Source: Nonomuraea jiangxiensis (GTDB lineage: Bacteria; Actinomycetota; Actinomycetes; Streptosporangiales; Streptosporangiaceae). Taken from it: 64,000 nucleotides of DNA. This document shows, in pieces, positions 1-8,999 of the stretch. A program made the position numbers and the translations under genes. The DNA is taken from the NCBI RefSeq assembly GCF_900099965.1, contig NZ_FNDJ01000007.1, forward strand, positions 30,820-94,819. Direction: 5' to 3'. A model generated the notes under the pieces. It did no database searches. It saw only the letters and a list, made by a program, of their open reading frames with translations, and was not told the DNA's origin. Within the stretch, counting starts at the first letter, position 1. Every line of letters starts with the position of its first letter.

Positions 1-749
1 CCCCGAACGAGCTGCGCCGCCTGGTCGCCACCGGCCTGCGGGCCGACGTGCTGCTCCGGCTGAACCCGGACCTGCCCGTCGAGGGCGCGGCGCTGACCAT
101 GAGCGGGCCGTTCGGCATGGACGAGGACGGCGCGGCGGAGTGCCTGGCGCTCTTCACCGACCGCGTACGGCTGCGCGGCCTGCACACCCACCTGGCCAGC
201 GGTCTGGACGCGGGGCAGCTGATCGGGCTGGCGGGCGCGTTGCTGGACGGCGACTACGAGGAGGTCAACCTGGGGGGCGGCATGGCGGTCTCGTATGCCG
301 CGCCCGACACCCGGTTCGACTGGGAGGCGTACGGGGCCGGGCTGGCGGCGCTGCGCGGCGGGCGGCGGCTGCGGATCGAGCCGGGCCGGGCGCTGACCGC
401 CTACTGTGGCTACTACGTCACCAAGGTCGTGGACGTGAAGCGGGTGCGCGGCCAGGCGTACGCGGTGCTGCTCGGCGGCACCCATCACCTGCGGACCCCG
501 GTGACCAAGGGCCACGACCAGCCCGTCACCGTCGTCCCCACCGGCCTGGGGCGGGGGCCGGCCGACGAGCCGGTCACGTTCGTCGGCCAGCTGTGCACCC
601 CGAAGGATGTTTTCGCCCGAAATATCGTGACGACTGTCCGCGTCGGGGACACCGTGGTCTTCGAGATGGCCGGCGCCTACGCCTGGAACATCTCCCACCA
701 CGACTTCCTCATGCATCCGAAGCCGGCGTTCCACTATCTAGCGGGGTGA
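1..749 (+). CDS. Fold-type III PLP-dependent decarboxylase, 5'-truncated
   Basis: The 3' part of a gene that enters from the left edge; the open frame (codons from base 3) has no start in the window. The visible ~248 residues match the alanine-racemase/ornithine-diaminopimelate decarboxylase fold. They include the glycine-rich phosphate loop NLGGGMAV, the EPGRAL segment, and QLCTPKDVF, which corresponds to the GPxCxxxD active-site loop supplied by the second subunit of these dimers. The C-terminal strand EMAGAYAWNISHHDF corresponds to the substrate-site aromatic region. The lysine that binds PLP lies in the missing N-terminus. The family acts on basic amino acids or siderophore intermediates; the substrate cannot be told from this fragment. 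Its end overlaps the end of the convergent adnB-like gene by 41 bp. Confidence 0.85.
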   Translation, partial: PNELRRLVATGLRADVLLRLNPDLPVEGAALTMSGPFGMDEDGAAECLALFTDRVRLRGLHTHLASGLDAGQLIGLAGALLDGDYEEVNLGGGMAVSYAAPDTRFDWEAYGAGLAALRGGRRLRIEPGRALTAYCGYYVTKVVDVKRVRGQAYAVLLGGTHHLRTPVTKGHDQPVTVVPTGLGRGPADEPVTFVGQLCTPKDVFARNIVTTVRVGDTVVFEMAGAYAWNISHHDFLMHPKPAFHYLAG

Positions 750-3700
750 CCGCCTCGATGAGCGCGACCAGGCCGTCGGCGTCGAGCAGGTCGACCGGGC
801 GCACGGTCCGGTTGGCGCGGACGTAGTGAAAGGCCGCCCGCACCTTCTCCAGCGGCACGCCCGCCAGGTGCGACCAGGCCAGCCGGTAGGCGGCCAGCTG
901 CACGGTGGCGGCCCTGGCGGCCTTGCCCCTGGGCGGGGTCCCGGTCTTCCAGTCGACGACCTCGTAGCCGCCGTCGGGCAGCTCGAACACGGCGTCCATC
1001 CGGCCGCGCACCACCCGATCGGCGATCATGGTCTCGAACGGCACCTCGAGATCCACCGGCCGCTGGTCGGCCCACTCGCTCTCCTCGAACCGCTCCTGCA
1101 GCTCCGCCAGGCGTACGTCGGCCTCTTCGAGCTCGTCGTACAGCTCGATGTCGTCGATCAGCCGCTGCTGGTCCCAGCGCGTCTCCAGCCACTTGTGGAA
1201 CGACGTGCCGCGGCGGGCCAGCGGCGCGGGCTTGACCGGGACCGGCCGGCGGATCCTGCGGGCCAGCTCGCGCGGGTCGGCGGCCAGCGTGACCAGTGAC
1301 GACACGGTCAGCTTGGCCGGCAGCTCGACGATCGTGGCGGGCTTGCGGCGGTGCATCTCGCGCTCGCGCAGCAGCAGCTCGGTGTCGCGTTCCCAGGCCC
1401 GCAGGCGCTCCTCTTCGTACGCCCGCAATGGCTCCTCCTCGTCACCGGTCGCGAGCGTGCCCGCCAGGGCGTCCTCGACCAGCCGGGCGCCGTCGAGCAC
1501 GGACTCGTAGCGCAGGCCCTCGGGCGTGACCGGCCAGATGGCCTCGGCGGGCTCGGCGAGCAGCGGGTTGGTGGCGCCCTCCGCCAGGTCCTCGGCCCAG
1601 AACGCGACCCGGTCGGCGGTGTCGCGGATCTCCAGCAGGAAGTCGGAGGGCTCCAGCGGCTTGGTGGCGGTGCCCCAGCGGTAGCCGGAGGCGATCAGGT
1701 GGTAGTGGGCGCGGGTGACGGCCACGTAGGCCAGCCTGCGCTCCTCCATCAGGTCGCGGTCGCGGCACTGTTCGTCGAACGCGGCCAGCTCTTCCTTGCT
1801 CAGCCCGGCCAGCCGGGGCAGGTCGGCGGCGTCGCCGCGCAGGGCGTAGGGCAGCTTGCGGGGATTTTCGGTCCAGCGGCTGTTCATCACGGGGGTGGCG
1901 GGGAACATGCTGCCCGTCGCGATCGTCCCCTTCGAGCTGACGAGCTGCGACAGGCCCGGCACCACCACGATCGGCCACTCCAGGCCCTTGGAGGCGTGCA
2001 CGGTCATCAGCTTGACGCTGTTGCTCTCTCCCACCCGGCCCGCCTCCAGGCCGAACTCCTCGGTCTCCGCCGCCTGGAGATAGGCCAGGAACGCCCCGAG
2101 CGTCGGATCCTCCGCGTCGCCCGCGAACCGGGAGGCGGAGTCGAGGAACGCGTCGAGGTCGGCCCGCGCGGCGAACGCGCCGGCGTTGCCGCTGCGGGCG
2201 GCCACCTCGACGTCCAGGCCGAGCCTGCGCTCCACCTCGGTGATCAGGTCGGGCAGCGGCTGCGCGGTGTGGGCACGCAGCTGGCGCAGCTCGTGGGCGA
2301 GCGGGACGAGCCGGGTGCGGGCCAGCGGCGAGAGCGGCTCCAGCCACTCCGCCCGGTCGGGCAGCTCGTCCAGGGCGTCGATCAGGCTGCCGCGTTCCCC
2401 GGCCATGTCGGCCACCACCTGGTCGAGCGGGTCCTCCTCGCGATGGCTCTCGCTCAGCTCGCGGGCCAGCTCCCTGGCGTGCTCGCCCAGCACCCGCAGG
2501 TCGGCCGGGCCGATCCGCCAGCGCGGCCCGGCCAGCAGCCTGGCCAGCGCGTCGCCGGCCGTCGGGTCGTACAGGACGCGGAGCGTGGCGACGATGTCGT
2601 TGACCTCGGGCACGGTCAGCAGGCCGCCGAGACCGACCACCTCGACCGGGATGTCCCGCGCTTCGAGCGCCCGGCGCAGCGCCGGGAACTGCGAGCGTTT
2701 CCTGGCCAGGATCGCCACGTCCTGGGGCTGGACGGCGAGCGTCTTCTTCCGCTCCTTCTCGCCCCACGGCATGCCGTCGGGGGCGACCTCCTGGCCGAGG
2801 ATCCTGGCTATGCCGTCGGCGATCCAGCCGGCCTCGTCGTCGGCGGTCTCGTGGAAGGCGCAGGTGACGCGGCCACGCTCCACCCGGTTGGGGCCGGGGA
2901 CCAGGACGGGGACCTCGCGGGCCTCCATGCGGAGCGGCAGCTGCACGCGGGCGGCGACGTCGAGGACGCGGTCGCCGTTGCGGAAGCTGACGCTGAGCTG
3001 GCGCACCTCCGCGGGATCGCCGGTGCTGGTCCGGAAGTCCCTGGGGAAGCGCCGCAGGTTGCCGGCGGAGGCGCCGCGCCAGCCGTAGATCGACTGGCAC
3101 GGGTCGCCGACGGCCGTGACCGGGTGGCCGCCGCCGTAGAGGGAGCGGAGCAGGACGAGCTGGGCGTGGCTGGTGTCCTGGTATTCGTCCAGCAGGACCA
3201 CGGAGTAGCGCGAGCGTTCCATCTCGCCCACCTCCTTGTGGTTCGCGGCGATCCTGGCGGCCAGCGACATCTGGTCGCCGTAGTCGATGACCTCGCGGCC
3301 GCGCTTGAGCCGCTCGTACGCCTCCACCAGCGGCAGCAACTGCTCCCTGGCCGCGTGGACGCTGACCGGCCGGCCCTGCGCGGCCACCCGCCGGCCCGGC
3401 AGGGCGTCGTAGCGCTCCCGCAGCCACTCCCCCACCCGGCGCACGTCGGAGGCGGTGCGCAGGTGCTCGGACAGCTCGCCGGCCAGCTCCAGCACGGCGG
3501 CCGTGACCGAGGGCGGGCCCAGCTCGATCTTGTCCATCGGCCCGTCGTACATCGCCACCACCCGCGAGGCGAGCTGCCACGACACGGCCGGGGTGACCAG
3601 GCGCATGGTGGGCTCCAGGCCCTCGCGCAGCGCGTGGTCGGTGACCAGGCGGGCGGCGTAGGCGTGGTAGGTGGAGACGGTCGGCTCGTTGTCCACCGTG

Positions 3701-3987
3701 CCGGGCTCGGCCAGACCAGCCTCCGCCAGGCCGTTGAGCCGCTCCCTGACCCGGGTGGCCAGCTCGGCGGCGGCCTTGCGGGTGAACGTCAGGCCGAGCA
3801 CGTTTTCCGGCTTGACCAGGCCGTTGGCCACGAGCCAGACCACCCGTCCCGCCATGGTCTCGCTCTTGCCCGAGCCGGCGCCCGCCATGACGACCATCGG
3901 CTCCAGCGGGGACTCGATGACCTCGGCCTGCTCGCGGGTGGGGGGCAGGATGCCGAGCTTGTCGGCGAGCTCGACGGGGGTCAGCAC
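709..3987 (-). CDS. adnB: AdnB-like UvrD-family helicase with RecB-type nuclease
   Basis: A 1092-residue ATP-dependent helicase-nuclease, one subunit of the AdnAB complex that resects double-strand breaks in mycobacteria and relatives. Motifs seen in order: Walker A AGAGSGKSETM near the N-terminus, LTFTRKAAAEL, Walker B LLDEYQDTS, GDPCQSIYGWRGA (motif III), VMTVHASKGLEW-type motif V (KLMTVHASKGLEWP), VAVTRA (motif VI). The C-terminal PD-(D/E)XK nuclease shows GRMDAVFELPDGGYEVVDWKTG followed by QLAAYRLAW. It has no cysteine cluster, unlike the upstream partner. The GTG start is chosen because it overlaps the upstream stop as GTGCTGA, giving translational coupling. Length is close to the M. tuberculosis Rv3201c product. 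The gene order (A then B) and paired nuclease domains support the name. Confidence 0.88.
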   Translation of the reverse strand: MLTPVELADKLGILPPTREQAEVIESPLEPMVVMAGAGSGKSETMAGRVVWLVANGLVKPENVLGLTFTRKAAAELATRVRERLNGLAEAGLAEPGTVDNEPTVSTYHAYAARLVTDHALREGLEPTMRLVTPAVSWQLASRVVAMYDGPMDKIELGPPSVTAAVLELAGELSEHLRTASDVRRVGEWLRERYDALPGRRVAAQGRPVSVHAAREQLLPLVEAYERLKRGREVIDYGDQMSLAARIAANHKEVGEMERSRYSVVLLDEYQDTSHAQLVLLRSLYGGGHPVTAVGDPCQSIYGWRGASAGNLRRFPRDFRTSTGDPAEVRQLSVSFRNGDRVLDVAARVQLPLRMEAREVPVLVPGPNRVERGRVTCAFHETADDEAGWIADGIARILGQEVAPDGMPWGEKERKKTLAVQPQDVAILARKRSQFPALRRALEARDIPVEVVGLGGLLTVPEVNDIVATLRVLYDPTAGDALARLLAGPRWRIGPADLRVLGEHARELARELSESHREEDPLDQVVADMAGERGSLIDALDELPDRAEWLEPLSPLARTRLVPLAHELRQLRAHTAQPLPDLITEVERRLGLDVEVAARSGNAGAFAARADLDAFLDSASRFAGDAEDPTLGAFLAYLQAAETEEFGLEAGRVGESNSVKLMTVHASKGLEWPIVVVPGLSQLVSSKGTIATGSMFPATPVMNSRWTENPRKLPYALRGDAADLPRLAGLSKEELAAFDEQCRDRDLMEERRLAYVAVTRAHYHLIASGYRWGTATKPLEPSDFLLEIRDTADRVAFWAEDLAEGATNPLLAEPAEAIWPVTPEGLRYESVLDGARLVEDALAGTLATGDEEEPLRAYEEERLRAWERDTELLLREREMHRRKPATIVELPAKLTVSSLVTLAADPRELARRIRRPVPVKPAPLARRGTSFHKWLETRWDQQRLIDDIELYDELEEADVRLAELQERFEESEWADQRPVDLEVPFETMIADRVVRGRMDAVFELPDGGYEVVDWKTGTPPRGKAARAATVQLAAYRLAWSHLAGVPLEKVRAAFHYVRANRTVRPVDLLDADGLVALIEAVTPLDSGTPASDA

Positions 3988-6900
3988 ACCTGGCCCCCGT
4001 TGTCGTTGACCGGGCAGCTCGCCCTGGCCGCGCACGTGCGGCAGCCGTCGTTGACCTTGGCCTGGAAGAACGGGCCCGACATGCCGGTCGCCACCGTGTC
4101 GACCAGGTCCTTGGCCCAGCCAGGGTCCCTGTCCTCGGCCAGCGCGCCCTGCGTCTGCTCCAGGGCGGCGTTCTTGCCCGCCGCCTTGCCGAGCTGCACC
4201 AGCGCGGCACCGCCCGGCTCGGTCATGCCGTGCCGGGCGAAGGCCCCGAGCAGCGCGGCGAGCTGGTAGACGCCGAGCTGCGGGTGGCGGTCGAGATCTC
4301 CGGCCTTGGGCTTGGAGCCGCCGGTCTTGAGGTCGATGATCACCGCGCGGCCGTCCTCGTCGCTCTCCACGCGGTCGACCCGGCCCTTGATCTGCACGCC
4401 TTCGGAGACCATGGCGATGAAGGACTCCTCCAGGGCCTTCAGCTCGCGCGGGTTGTCCTTCTGCCAGCGCAGGAACTTGCCGATCATCTGCTCGGCGACC
4501 TGGCGCTGCTTGCGGTTGTACCAGGTGCCGCCGAAGTCGAGCTCGCCCCAGATCCGGTCGAGGCGGTCGCCCAGCAGGTCCTCGCTGGGCAGGTCGGTGG
4601 CGGCCAGCACGGCCAGCGCGTGGATGACGTTGCCCAGGCCCTGCGCGGTGCTGGTGCCCGCGGCGCCGACCGCGGTCTCCAGGAGCCAGCGCAGGCCGCA
4701 CTTGGTGAAGCTCTCGACCGCCGAGGGCGAGATGCTCACGATGTCGTCGGGCCAGCTCAGCGGGCGGTCGTCGGAGATGGGGGTCAGGGCGTACCAGTCG
4801 TTGGGGTGGGCGCCCTGGACGCCGGCGGCGGCCAGGCGGGCGAGCTGCCGCGCCGCCTCGCGCCGGACCGTCGCGGGCTTGGTGGGGTCGGTCACCGCGC
4901 TGCGGAGGTCGGCGACCAGGGCCGGCATGTTCAGCCAGCGCGCCCGGTCGTCGACCGTGGCCGACTCGACGGCGCCCGGCATCAGCTCCGTCAGGAACCT
5001 GGACGGCCGCTCGTCGGTGTCCTCGCCGCCCACCGCCGTCACCACCAGCCGGCGCCTGGCCCTGGTGACGGCCACGTAGAACAGCCTGCGCTCCTCGGCC
5101 AGCAGCTTGGAGGTCAGCGACGCGGCGCTCGGCTCCGCGCCCTCGACCACCTCGACGAGGTCCTCCACACCCAGCATCGACCCGCGCAGGCGCAGGTCGG
5201 GCCAGACCCCTTCCTGCACGCCGGCGACCACCACGACGTCCCATTCGAGGCCCTTGGAGCGGTGGGCGGTCAGCACGCGTACGGCGTCGCCGTCGGGAGC
5301 CCGGTCGGCCAGCGTGTCGCCGGGGATCTCCTGGGCCGCCAGGTCGTCGATGAACACCTCCGGCCCCGCCTTGGGCATCCGGTCCACGAACCTGGCCGCG
5401 TGGTCGAACAGCGCCACCACGGCGTCGAGGTCGCGGTCGGCCTGGGCGCCCCTGGGGCCGCCCGACAGGCTCAGGTCGGTCCAGCGCTGGGCCAGGCCGC
5501 TGCCGTGCCACACGGCCCAGAGCAGGTCCTCCGCGGTGCCCTGCTCGCGAACGGCCTCCTTGGCGGCCTGCAGCAGCCTGGCGACGCGTTCGGCGGGCAG
5601 GGCGACGTGCGGCTCGATCCGGGTGAGCTCGCGCGGGTCCTGCACGGCCGCGACGAGCAACTCCCCGGACGACCGCGCCCCGGCACGGGAACCACCGTCG
5701 CCGGGCAGCGGCGCGGCCTGGGAGTCCTCGGGGGGCTGCGGCGCGGCCTGAGAGCCGTCGGCAAGCTTCGGCGGGGCCTCGGAGTCCCCGGGGGGCTGCG
5801 GCGCGGTCTGGGAGCCGTCGGCAGGCTGCGGCGGGGTCTCGGGGCCGTCGGCGGGCTGCGGGGTGGCGGTGGGGGGGTCGGCGTTCGTGGCCTCGTTCTC
5901 GGCGATCTTGAGGGCGCGGCGGAGGCGGCGTACGCCGATCATGTCCGTGCCGCCGAGCGGGCCCGTCAGCAGCTCCTCGGCCACCCCCTCGTCGAGCTGC
6001 GCGGGATCCATCGCCACCTTGAGCATCGTGAGCAGCGGCCGGACACCGGGCTCCTGGGCGATCGGCACCTCGTCGCCCGCGATCATCGTCGGCACGCCGG
6101 CGTTGACCAGCGCCCGCCGCAGCAGCGGCACCTGCCGCCGGGCCGAACGGACCAACACCGCCATGCGGTGCCACGGCACCCCGTCGATCAGGTGGGCACG
6201 GCGCAGCGTGTCGGCGACGATGGCCGCCTCCTGGCTGGTGCTGTCGGCCAGCAGCACGCGCGCCTCGCCCGCCTCGACCTCCGGCAGCGCCACCAGGTCG
6301 CGGTGACCATGCTCGTGGCCGTAGACGTGGTCGGGCCGGGGCGCGACGGGCAGGCGGGCGGCCACCCGGCGGGAGGCCTCCAGCAGGTCGGCGCCGCTCC
6401 TGCGGCACACCCGCAGCGCGAGCACGGGGGCCTCGCGGCCGTCACGGGTCGGGAAGCGCTCGGGGAACTTCATGATGCCGTGCACGTCGGCGCCACGGAA
6501 GCCGTAGATCGACTGGTCGGGGTCGCCCACCGCGACCAGGTCGCGCCCGTCGCCGGCCAGCTGGGCCAGCAGCAGCTCCTGCGCCGGGTCGGTGTCCTGG
6601 TATTCGTCCACGAAGATCGCGTCGTGCGCGGCCCGCTCACGCGCCCGCACCTCCGGCCTGGCCAGCAGCGCGGAGGCGGCCGCGACCAGCTCGGCGTAGT
6701 CGTAGGTCTCCTCCGGAGCAAGGTCGAACCTGTCCTGGTAGCGCTCGAAGAAGCGGCCGGCCGCCACCCAGTCGCTCCTGCCGTGCTGCCTGCCGAGCGC
6801 GACCAGGCGCTCGCCGTCGAGCCCGCGCTCGTTGGCCCTGGACAGGAAGTCGCGCAGCTCCTCGGCGAATCCGCGGGTCTTGAGCGGCTCGCGCAGCGAC

Positions 6901-7352
6901 ACCGGCCAGTCCAGCCCGCCGTTCTCCAGCTCGCCGTGGAGCAGCCGGCGGATCTCCAGCAGTTGCTCAGGCCCGGTGAGGAGCCGGGGCGGGGGCCTGC
7001 CGTCGAGCACCGCCTCGCGGCGCAGGAGCGCGTAGGCGTAGGAGTGGAAGGTCAGGGCGAGCGGGGTGCGGGTGGTGCGGCGCAGCCGGCCGGTGACGCG
7101 CTCGCGCAGCTCGCCCGCCGCCTTGCGGCTGAAGGTGAGGATGAGGACGCGCTCGGGGTCGAGGCCGCGGCGCTCGATCCTGTCGACCACGCTCTCCACG
7201 ATCGTGGTGGTCTTGCCGGTGCCCGGACCAGCGAGGACGAGGAGGGGGCCGCTCTGGTGCTCGACCACGGCACGCTGGTGCTCATCCAGCACAGGGGGCT
7301 CAACTGGGCCGCCGCTGCCACGGCGCACCAACCGCCAGGTCTGACCACTCAC
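3981..7352 (-). CDS. adnA: AdnA-like UvrD-family helicase with Fe-S RecB-type nuclease
   Basis: About 1123 residues; the partner of the downstream adnB. Helicase motifs: AGPGTGKTTTIVE (Walker A), LTFSRKAAGEL, IFVDEYQDTDPAQ, GDPDQSIYGFRGAD, LTAHRSKGLEWDVV, VAVTRARRRL. The nuclease has GRVDRVESDEDGRAVIIDLKTGG and QLGVYQLAAL. A cysteine upstream of it (FTKCGLRW) and CRTCAARASC at the end fit an AddB/AdnA-type iron-sulfur cluster of four cysteines. A low-complexity linker of 10-residue repeats (PQPADGSQTA-like) sits between the motor domains (DNA 5700-5870). GTG at 7352 is preferred; GTG at 7367 is equally in frame and neither has a strong ribosome site. Its end overlaps the adnB start by 7 bp. 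Expected role: end resection for homologous recombination. Confidence 0.87.
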   Translation of the reverse strand: MSGQTWRLVRRGSGGPVEPPVLDEHQRAVVEHQSGPLLVLAGPGTGKTTTIVESVVDRIERRGLDPERVLILTFSRKAAGELRERVTGRLRRTTRTPLALTFHSYAYALLRREAVLDGRPPPRLLTGPEQLLEIRRLLHGELENGGLDWPVSLREPLKTRGFAEELRDFLSRANERGLDGERLVALGRQHGRSDWVAAGRFFERYQDRFDLAPEETYDYAELVAAASALLARPEVRARERAAHDAIFVDEYQDTDPAQELLLAQLAGDGRDLVAVGDPDQSIYGFRGADVHGIMKFPERFPTRDGREAPVLALRVCRRSGADLLEASRRVAARLPVAPRPDHVYGHEHGHRDLVALPEVEAGEARVLLADSTSQEAAIVADTLRRAHLIDGVPWHRMAVLVRSARRQVPLLRRALVNAGVPTMIAGDEVPIAQEPGVRPLLTMLKVAMDPAQLDEGVAEELLTGPLGGTDMIGVRRLRRALKIAENEATNADPPTATPQPADGPETPPQPADGSQTAPQPPGDSEAPPKLADGSQAAPQPPEDSQAAPLPGDGGSRAGARSSGELLVAAVQDPRELTRIEPHVALPAERVARLLQAAKEAVREQGTAEDLLWAVWHGSGLAQRWTDLSLSGGPRGAQADRDLDAVVALFDHAARFVDRMPKAGPEVFIDDLAAQEIPGDTLADRAPDGDAVRVLTAHRSKGLEWDVVVVAGVQEGVWPDLRLRGSMLGVEDLVEVVEGAEPSAASLTSKLLAEERRLFYVAVTRARRRLVVTAVGGEDTDERPSRFLTELMPGAVESATVDDRARWLNMPALVADLRSAVTDPTKPATVRREAARQLARLAAAGVQGAHPNDWYALTPISDDRPLSWPDDIVSISPSAVESFTKCGLRWLLETAVGAAGTSTAQGLGNVIHALAVLAATDLPSEDLLGDRLDRIWGELDFGGTWYNRKQRQVAEQMIGKFLRWQKDNPRELKALEESFIAMVSEGVQIKGRVDRVESDEDGRAVIIDLKTGGSKPKAGDLDRHPQLGVYQLAALLGAFARHGMTEPGGAALVQLGKAAGKNAALEQTQGALAEDRDPGWAKDLVDTVATGMSGPFFQAKVNDGCRTCAARASCPVNDNGGQVC
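5700..5872 (-). repeat. 30-bp tandem repeats encoding a Pro-rich linker
   Basis: Five to six imperfect 30-bp units inside adnA encode 10-residue repeats of the type PQPADGSQTA / PQPPGDSEAP. The frame is kept throughout, so copy-number changes would only alter linker length. Confidence 0.85.
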
Positions 7353-7529
7353 AGCACTAGATTCCACCAGACCACAGGGGTAGATCGTGCCGACTTGCCC
7401 GGTCTCCCCACGCGAATCCGCCAACGTTACCCAGCTAGATATCAGGATTCTTCGCGACACGCCGGGCGCGTTGTTCGCCAAGGGCGTGGCCGCGCCTGGG
7501 GGCATCACGGCGACCTCTCCCCCAATCCG

Positions 7530-7566
7530 CGATATATCTTGACATGAGAGACACGAGATATATCGT
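7530..7566 (+). promoter_or_regulatory. Palindromic operator over a sigma-70-type promoter
   Basis: A perfect 10-bp inverted repeat, CGATATATCT (7530-7539) and AGATATATCG (7556-7565), 16 bp apart. The -35 hexamer TTGACA (7539-7544) begins at the last base of the left arm, and a -10-like TATCGT (7561-7566) lies inside the right arm after a 16-bp spacer. A dimeric repressor bound here would block the promoter of the methyltransferase at 7602. ATATATC half-sites are typical of PadR-type regulators, but no padR gene is in the window. Confidence 0.7.
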
Positions 7567-7601
7567 GTTGGGCGTAGACCCGAGAACCGAGGGAGAGCGC
7601 G

Positions 7602-8264
7602 ATGACGAGGACCGACAAGGGATACCGGGGCGTCGGCATGGAAGGCCCGATCGCCCGCTGGTACGCGACCAGCACCGCCAAGGACACCTCGAGGTTCGAG
7701 GCGCAGATCGACGCGGTCCGGCGGCTCGCCCCCGCCGGCGCGGAGATCCTCGAAGTGGCCCCGGGGCCCGGATACCTGTCCATCGCCCTGGCCGCGACCG
7801 GCGACTACACGGTCACGGGGCTCGACATCAGCGAGACCTTCGTAAGGATCGCCGGGGAGAAGGCCGCCGAGGCCGGGGTGGCGGCCGACTTCCGGCATGG
7901 GAACGCGTCGGCGATGCCGTTCGACGACGAGAGCTTCGACTTCATCGTCTGCTGCGCCGCGTTCAAGAACTTCTCCGACCCGGCCGGAGCGCTCCGCGAG
8001 ATGCACCGGGTGCTGCGGCCGGGTGGCCGCGTGCTCATCAACGACTTGCGCAAGGACGTGTCCAAGGAGGCCGTGGCGGCCGACGTGGCGCGGATGCGGG
8101 CGGGGGCGCTCTCCAAGGTGTTCATCCGGTACGCGCTGCAGTCGTTCCTGCCGCGGCGGGCCTACCTGAAGGGCCAGTTGGAGGAGCTCGTCTCGCGTAC
8201 CGACTTCCGTACGTGTGACATCCGGCAGTCGCCGCTGTCGCTGGACGTCGAACTCCAGAAGTGA
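7602..8264 (+). CDS. Class I SAM-dependent methyltransferase
   Basis: A 220-residue protein with the Methyltransf_11 fold. SAM-binding motif I is EVAPGPGYLSIAL (around residues 50-62), followed by the acidic GLDISE that binds the ribose hydroxyls, the NASAMPFDDESFDFIVC segment (motifs II/III), and VLRPGGRVLINDL after it. The first glycine-rich motif reads APGPG instead of GxGxG, a known tolerated variant. Substrate unknown. The gene stands alone behind a palindromic promoter (7530-7566), so it is likely repressor-controlled. The following Nudix gene starts 84 bp later and could be co-transcribed. Confidence 0.82.
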   Translation: MTRTDKGYRGVGMEGPIARWYATSTAKDTSRFEAQIDAVRRLAPAGAEILEVAPGPGYLSIALAATGDYTVTGLDISETFVRIAGEKAAEAGVAADFRHGNASAMPFDDESFDFIVCCAAFKNFSDPAGALREMHRVLRPGGRVLINDLRKDVSKEAVAADVARMRAGALSKVFIRYALQSFLPRRAYLKGQLEELVSRTDFRTCDIRQSPLSLDVELQK

Positions 8265-8347
8265 ACCGGCGCAGCTCCTCGCCCACGGAGTGTCGGCCCT
8301 TGTAACGTAGCGTCACGACACGCCCCACCGCGCGAGAGGCTGATCGC

Positions 8348-8971
8348 ATGCGCTGGCTGGTCCACTCCGAGCGGACGCTGTACGCCGACCAGTGGCTGGA
8401 CGTCCGGGTGGCGGATGTGGAGTTGCCCGACGGACGACATCTCGATCACCGCCTCGTACGCACCGCGCCCGGCGCCGGGGCCGTGGTCACCGACGACCGG
8501 GATCGGGTGCTGCTGCTCTGGCGGCACCGCTTCATCACCGACAGCTGGGGGTGGGAGATCCCGATCGGGCGCGTCGAGGACGGCGAGATGCCGGAGGCGG
8601 CGGCCGCCCGGGAGTTCGAGGAGGAGACCGGCTGGCGGCCGGGAAGGCTGCGCCCGATGCTCGCCATCCAGCCGACGAACGGCCTGTCCGACAGCCTGCA
8701 CCACATCTACCGGGCCGACTCGGCCACCCGGATCGGGCCGCCCGCCGACCCCCACGAGGCCGAGCGGGTGGAATGGGTGCCCGTGGCCAGGATCCGCGAG
8801 CTGATCGACGGCGGCCACGTCGTGTGCGGGACCAGCCTGTCGGCCCTGCTCTACCTCCTGGTCGACCGCGTGCCCTGCGACGAGGCCCCGCGCGACCGGG
8901 ACGGCCTCCCCGCCGCCGACCACGACCCCGGCCGCCGTTTCCTCCTGCCCGACCTGCCCGATCTCATCTGA
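8348..8971 (+). CDS. Nudix hydrolase, ADP-ribose pyrophosphatase-like
   Basis: A 207-residue protein with a complete Nudix box: G-x5-E-x7-REFEEETGW, in the segment from GRVEDGE to EEETGW. Upstream WRHRF and downstream PTNGLSDSLHHIY fit the ADP-ribose/NDP-sugar pyrophosphatase branch, and the C-terminal helix CGTSLSALLYLL is typical of it. The last 25 residues are Pro/Asp-rich and probably disordered. It hydrolyses nucleoside diphosphate-linked compounds; the exact substrate is not visible. It ends at a strong hairpin shared with the convergent gene. Confidence 0.85.
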   Translation: MRWLVHSERTLYADQWLDVRVADVELPDGRHLDHRLVRTAPGAGAVVTDDRDRVLLLWRHRFITDSWGWEIPIGRVEDGEMPEAAAAREFEEETGWRPGRLRPMLAIQPTNGLSDSLHHIYRADSATRIGPPADPHEAERVEWVPVARIRELIDGGHVVCGTSLSALLYLLVDRVPCDEAPRDRDGLPAADHDPGRRFLLPDLPDLI

Positions 8972-8998
8972 CCCGGCCCCTCACGCGGAGGGGCCGGG
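8972..8998. terminator. Bidirectional hairpin terminator
   Basis: Perfect 10-bp stem CCCGGCCCCT / AGGGGCCGGG with a 7-nt loop between two convergent stop codons. No T-tract, as is common for actinomycete terminators. Confidence 0.75.
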
Positions 8999-8999
8999 G

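Noticed and set aside
1351..7547. Very long plus-strand open frames opposite adnAB
   Set aside because: Composition-driven shadows of the helicase genes; no recognisable domain.
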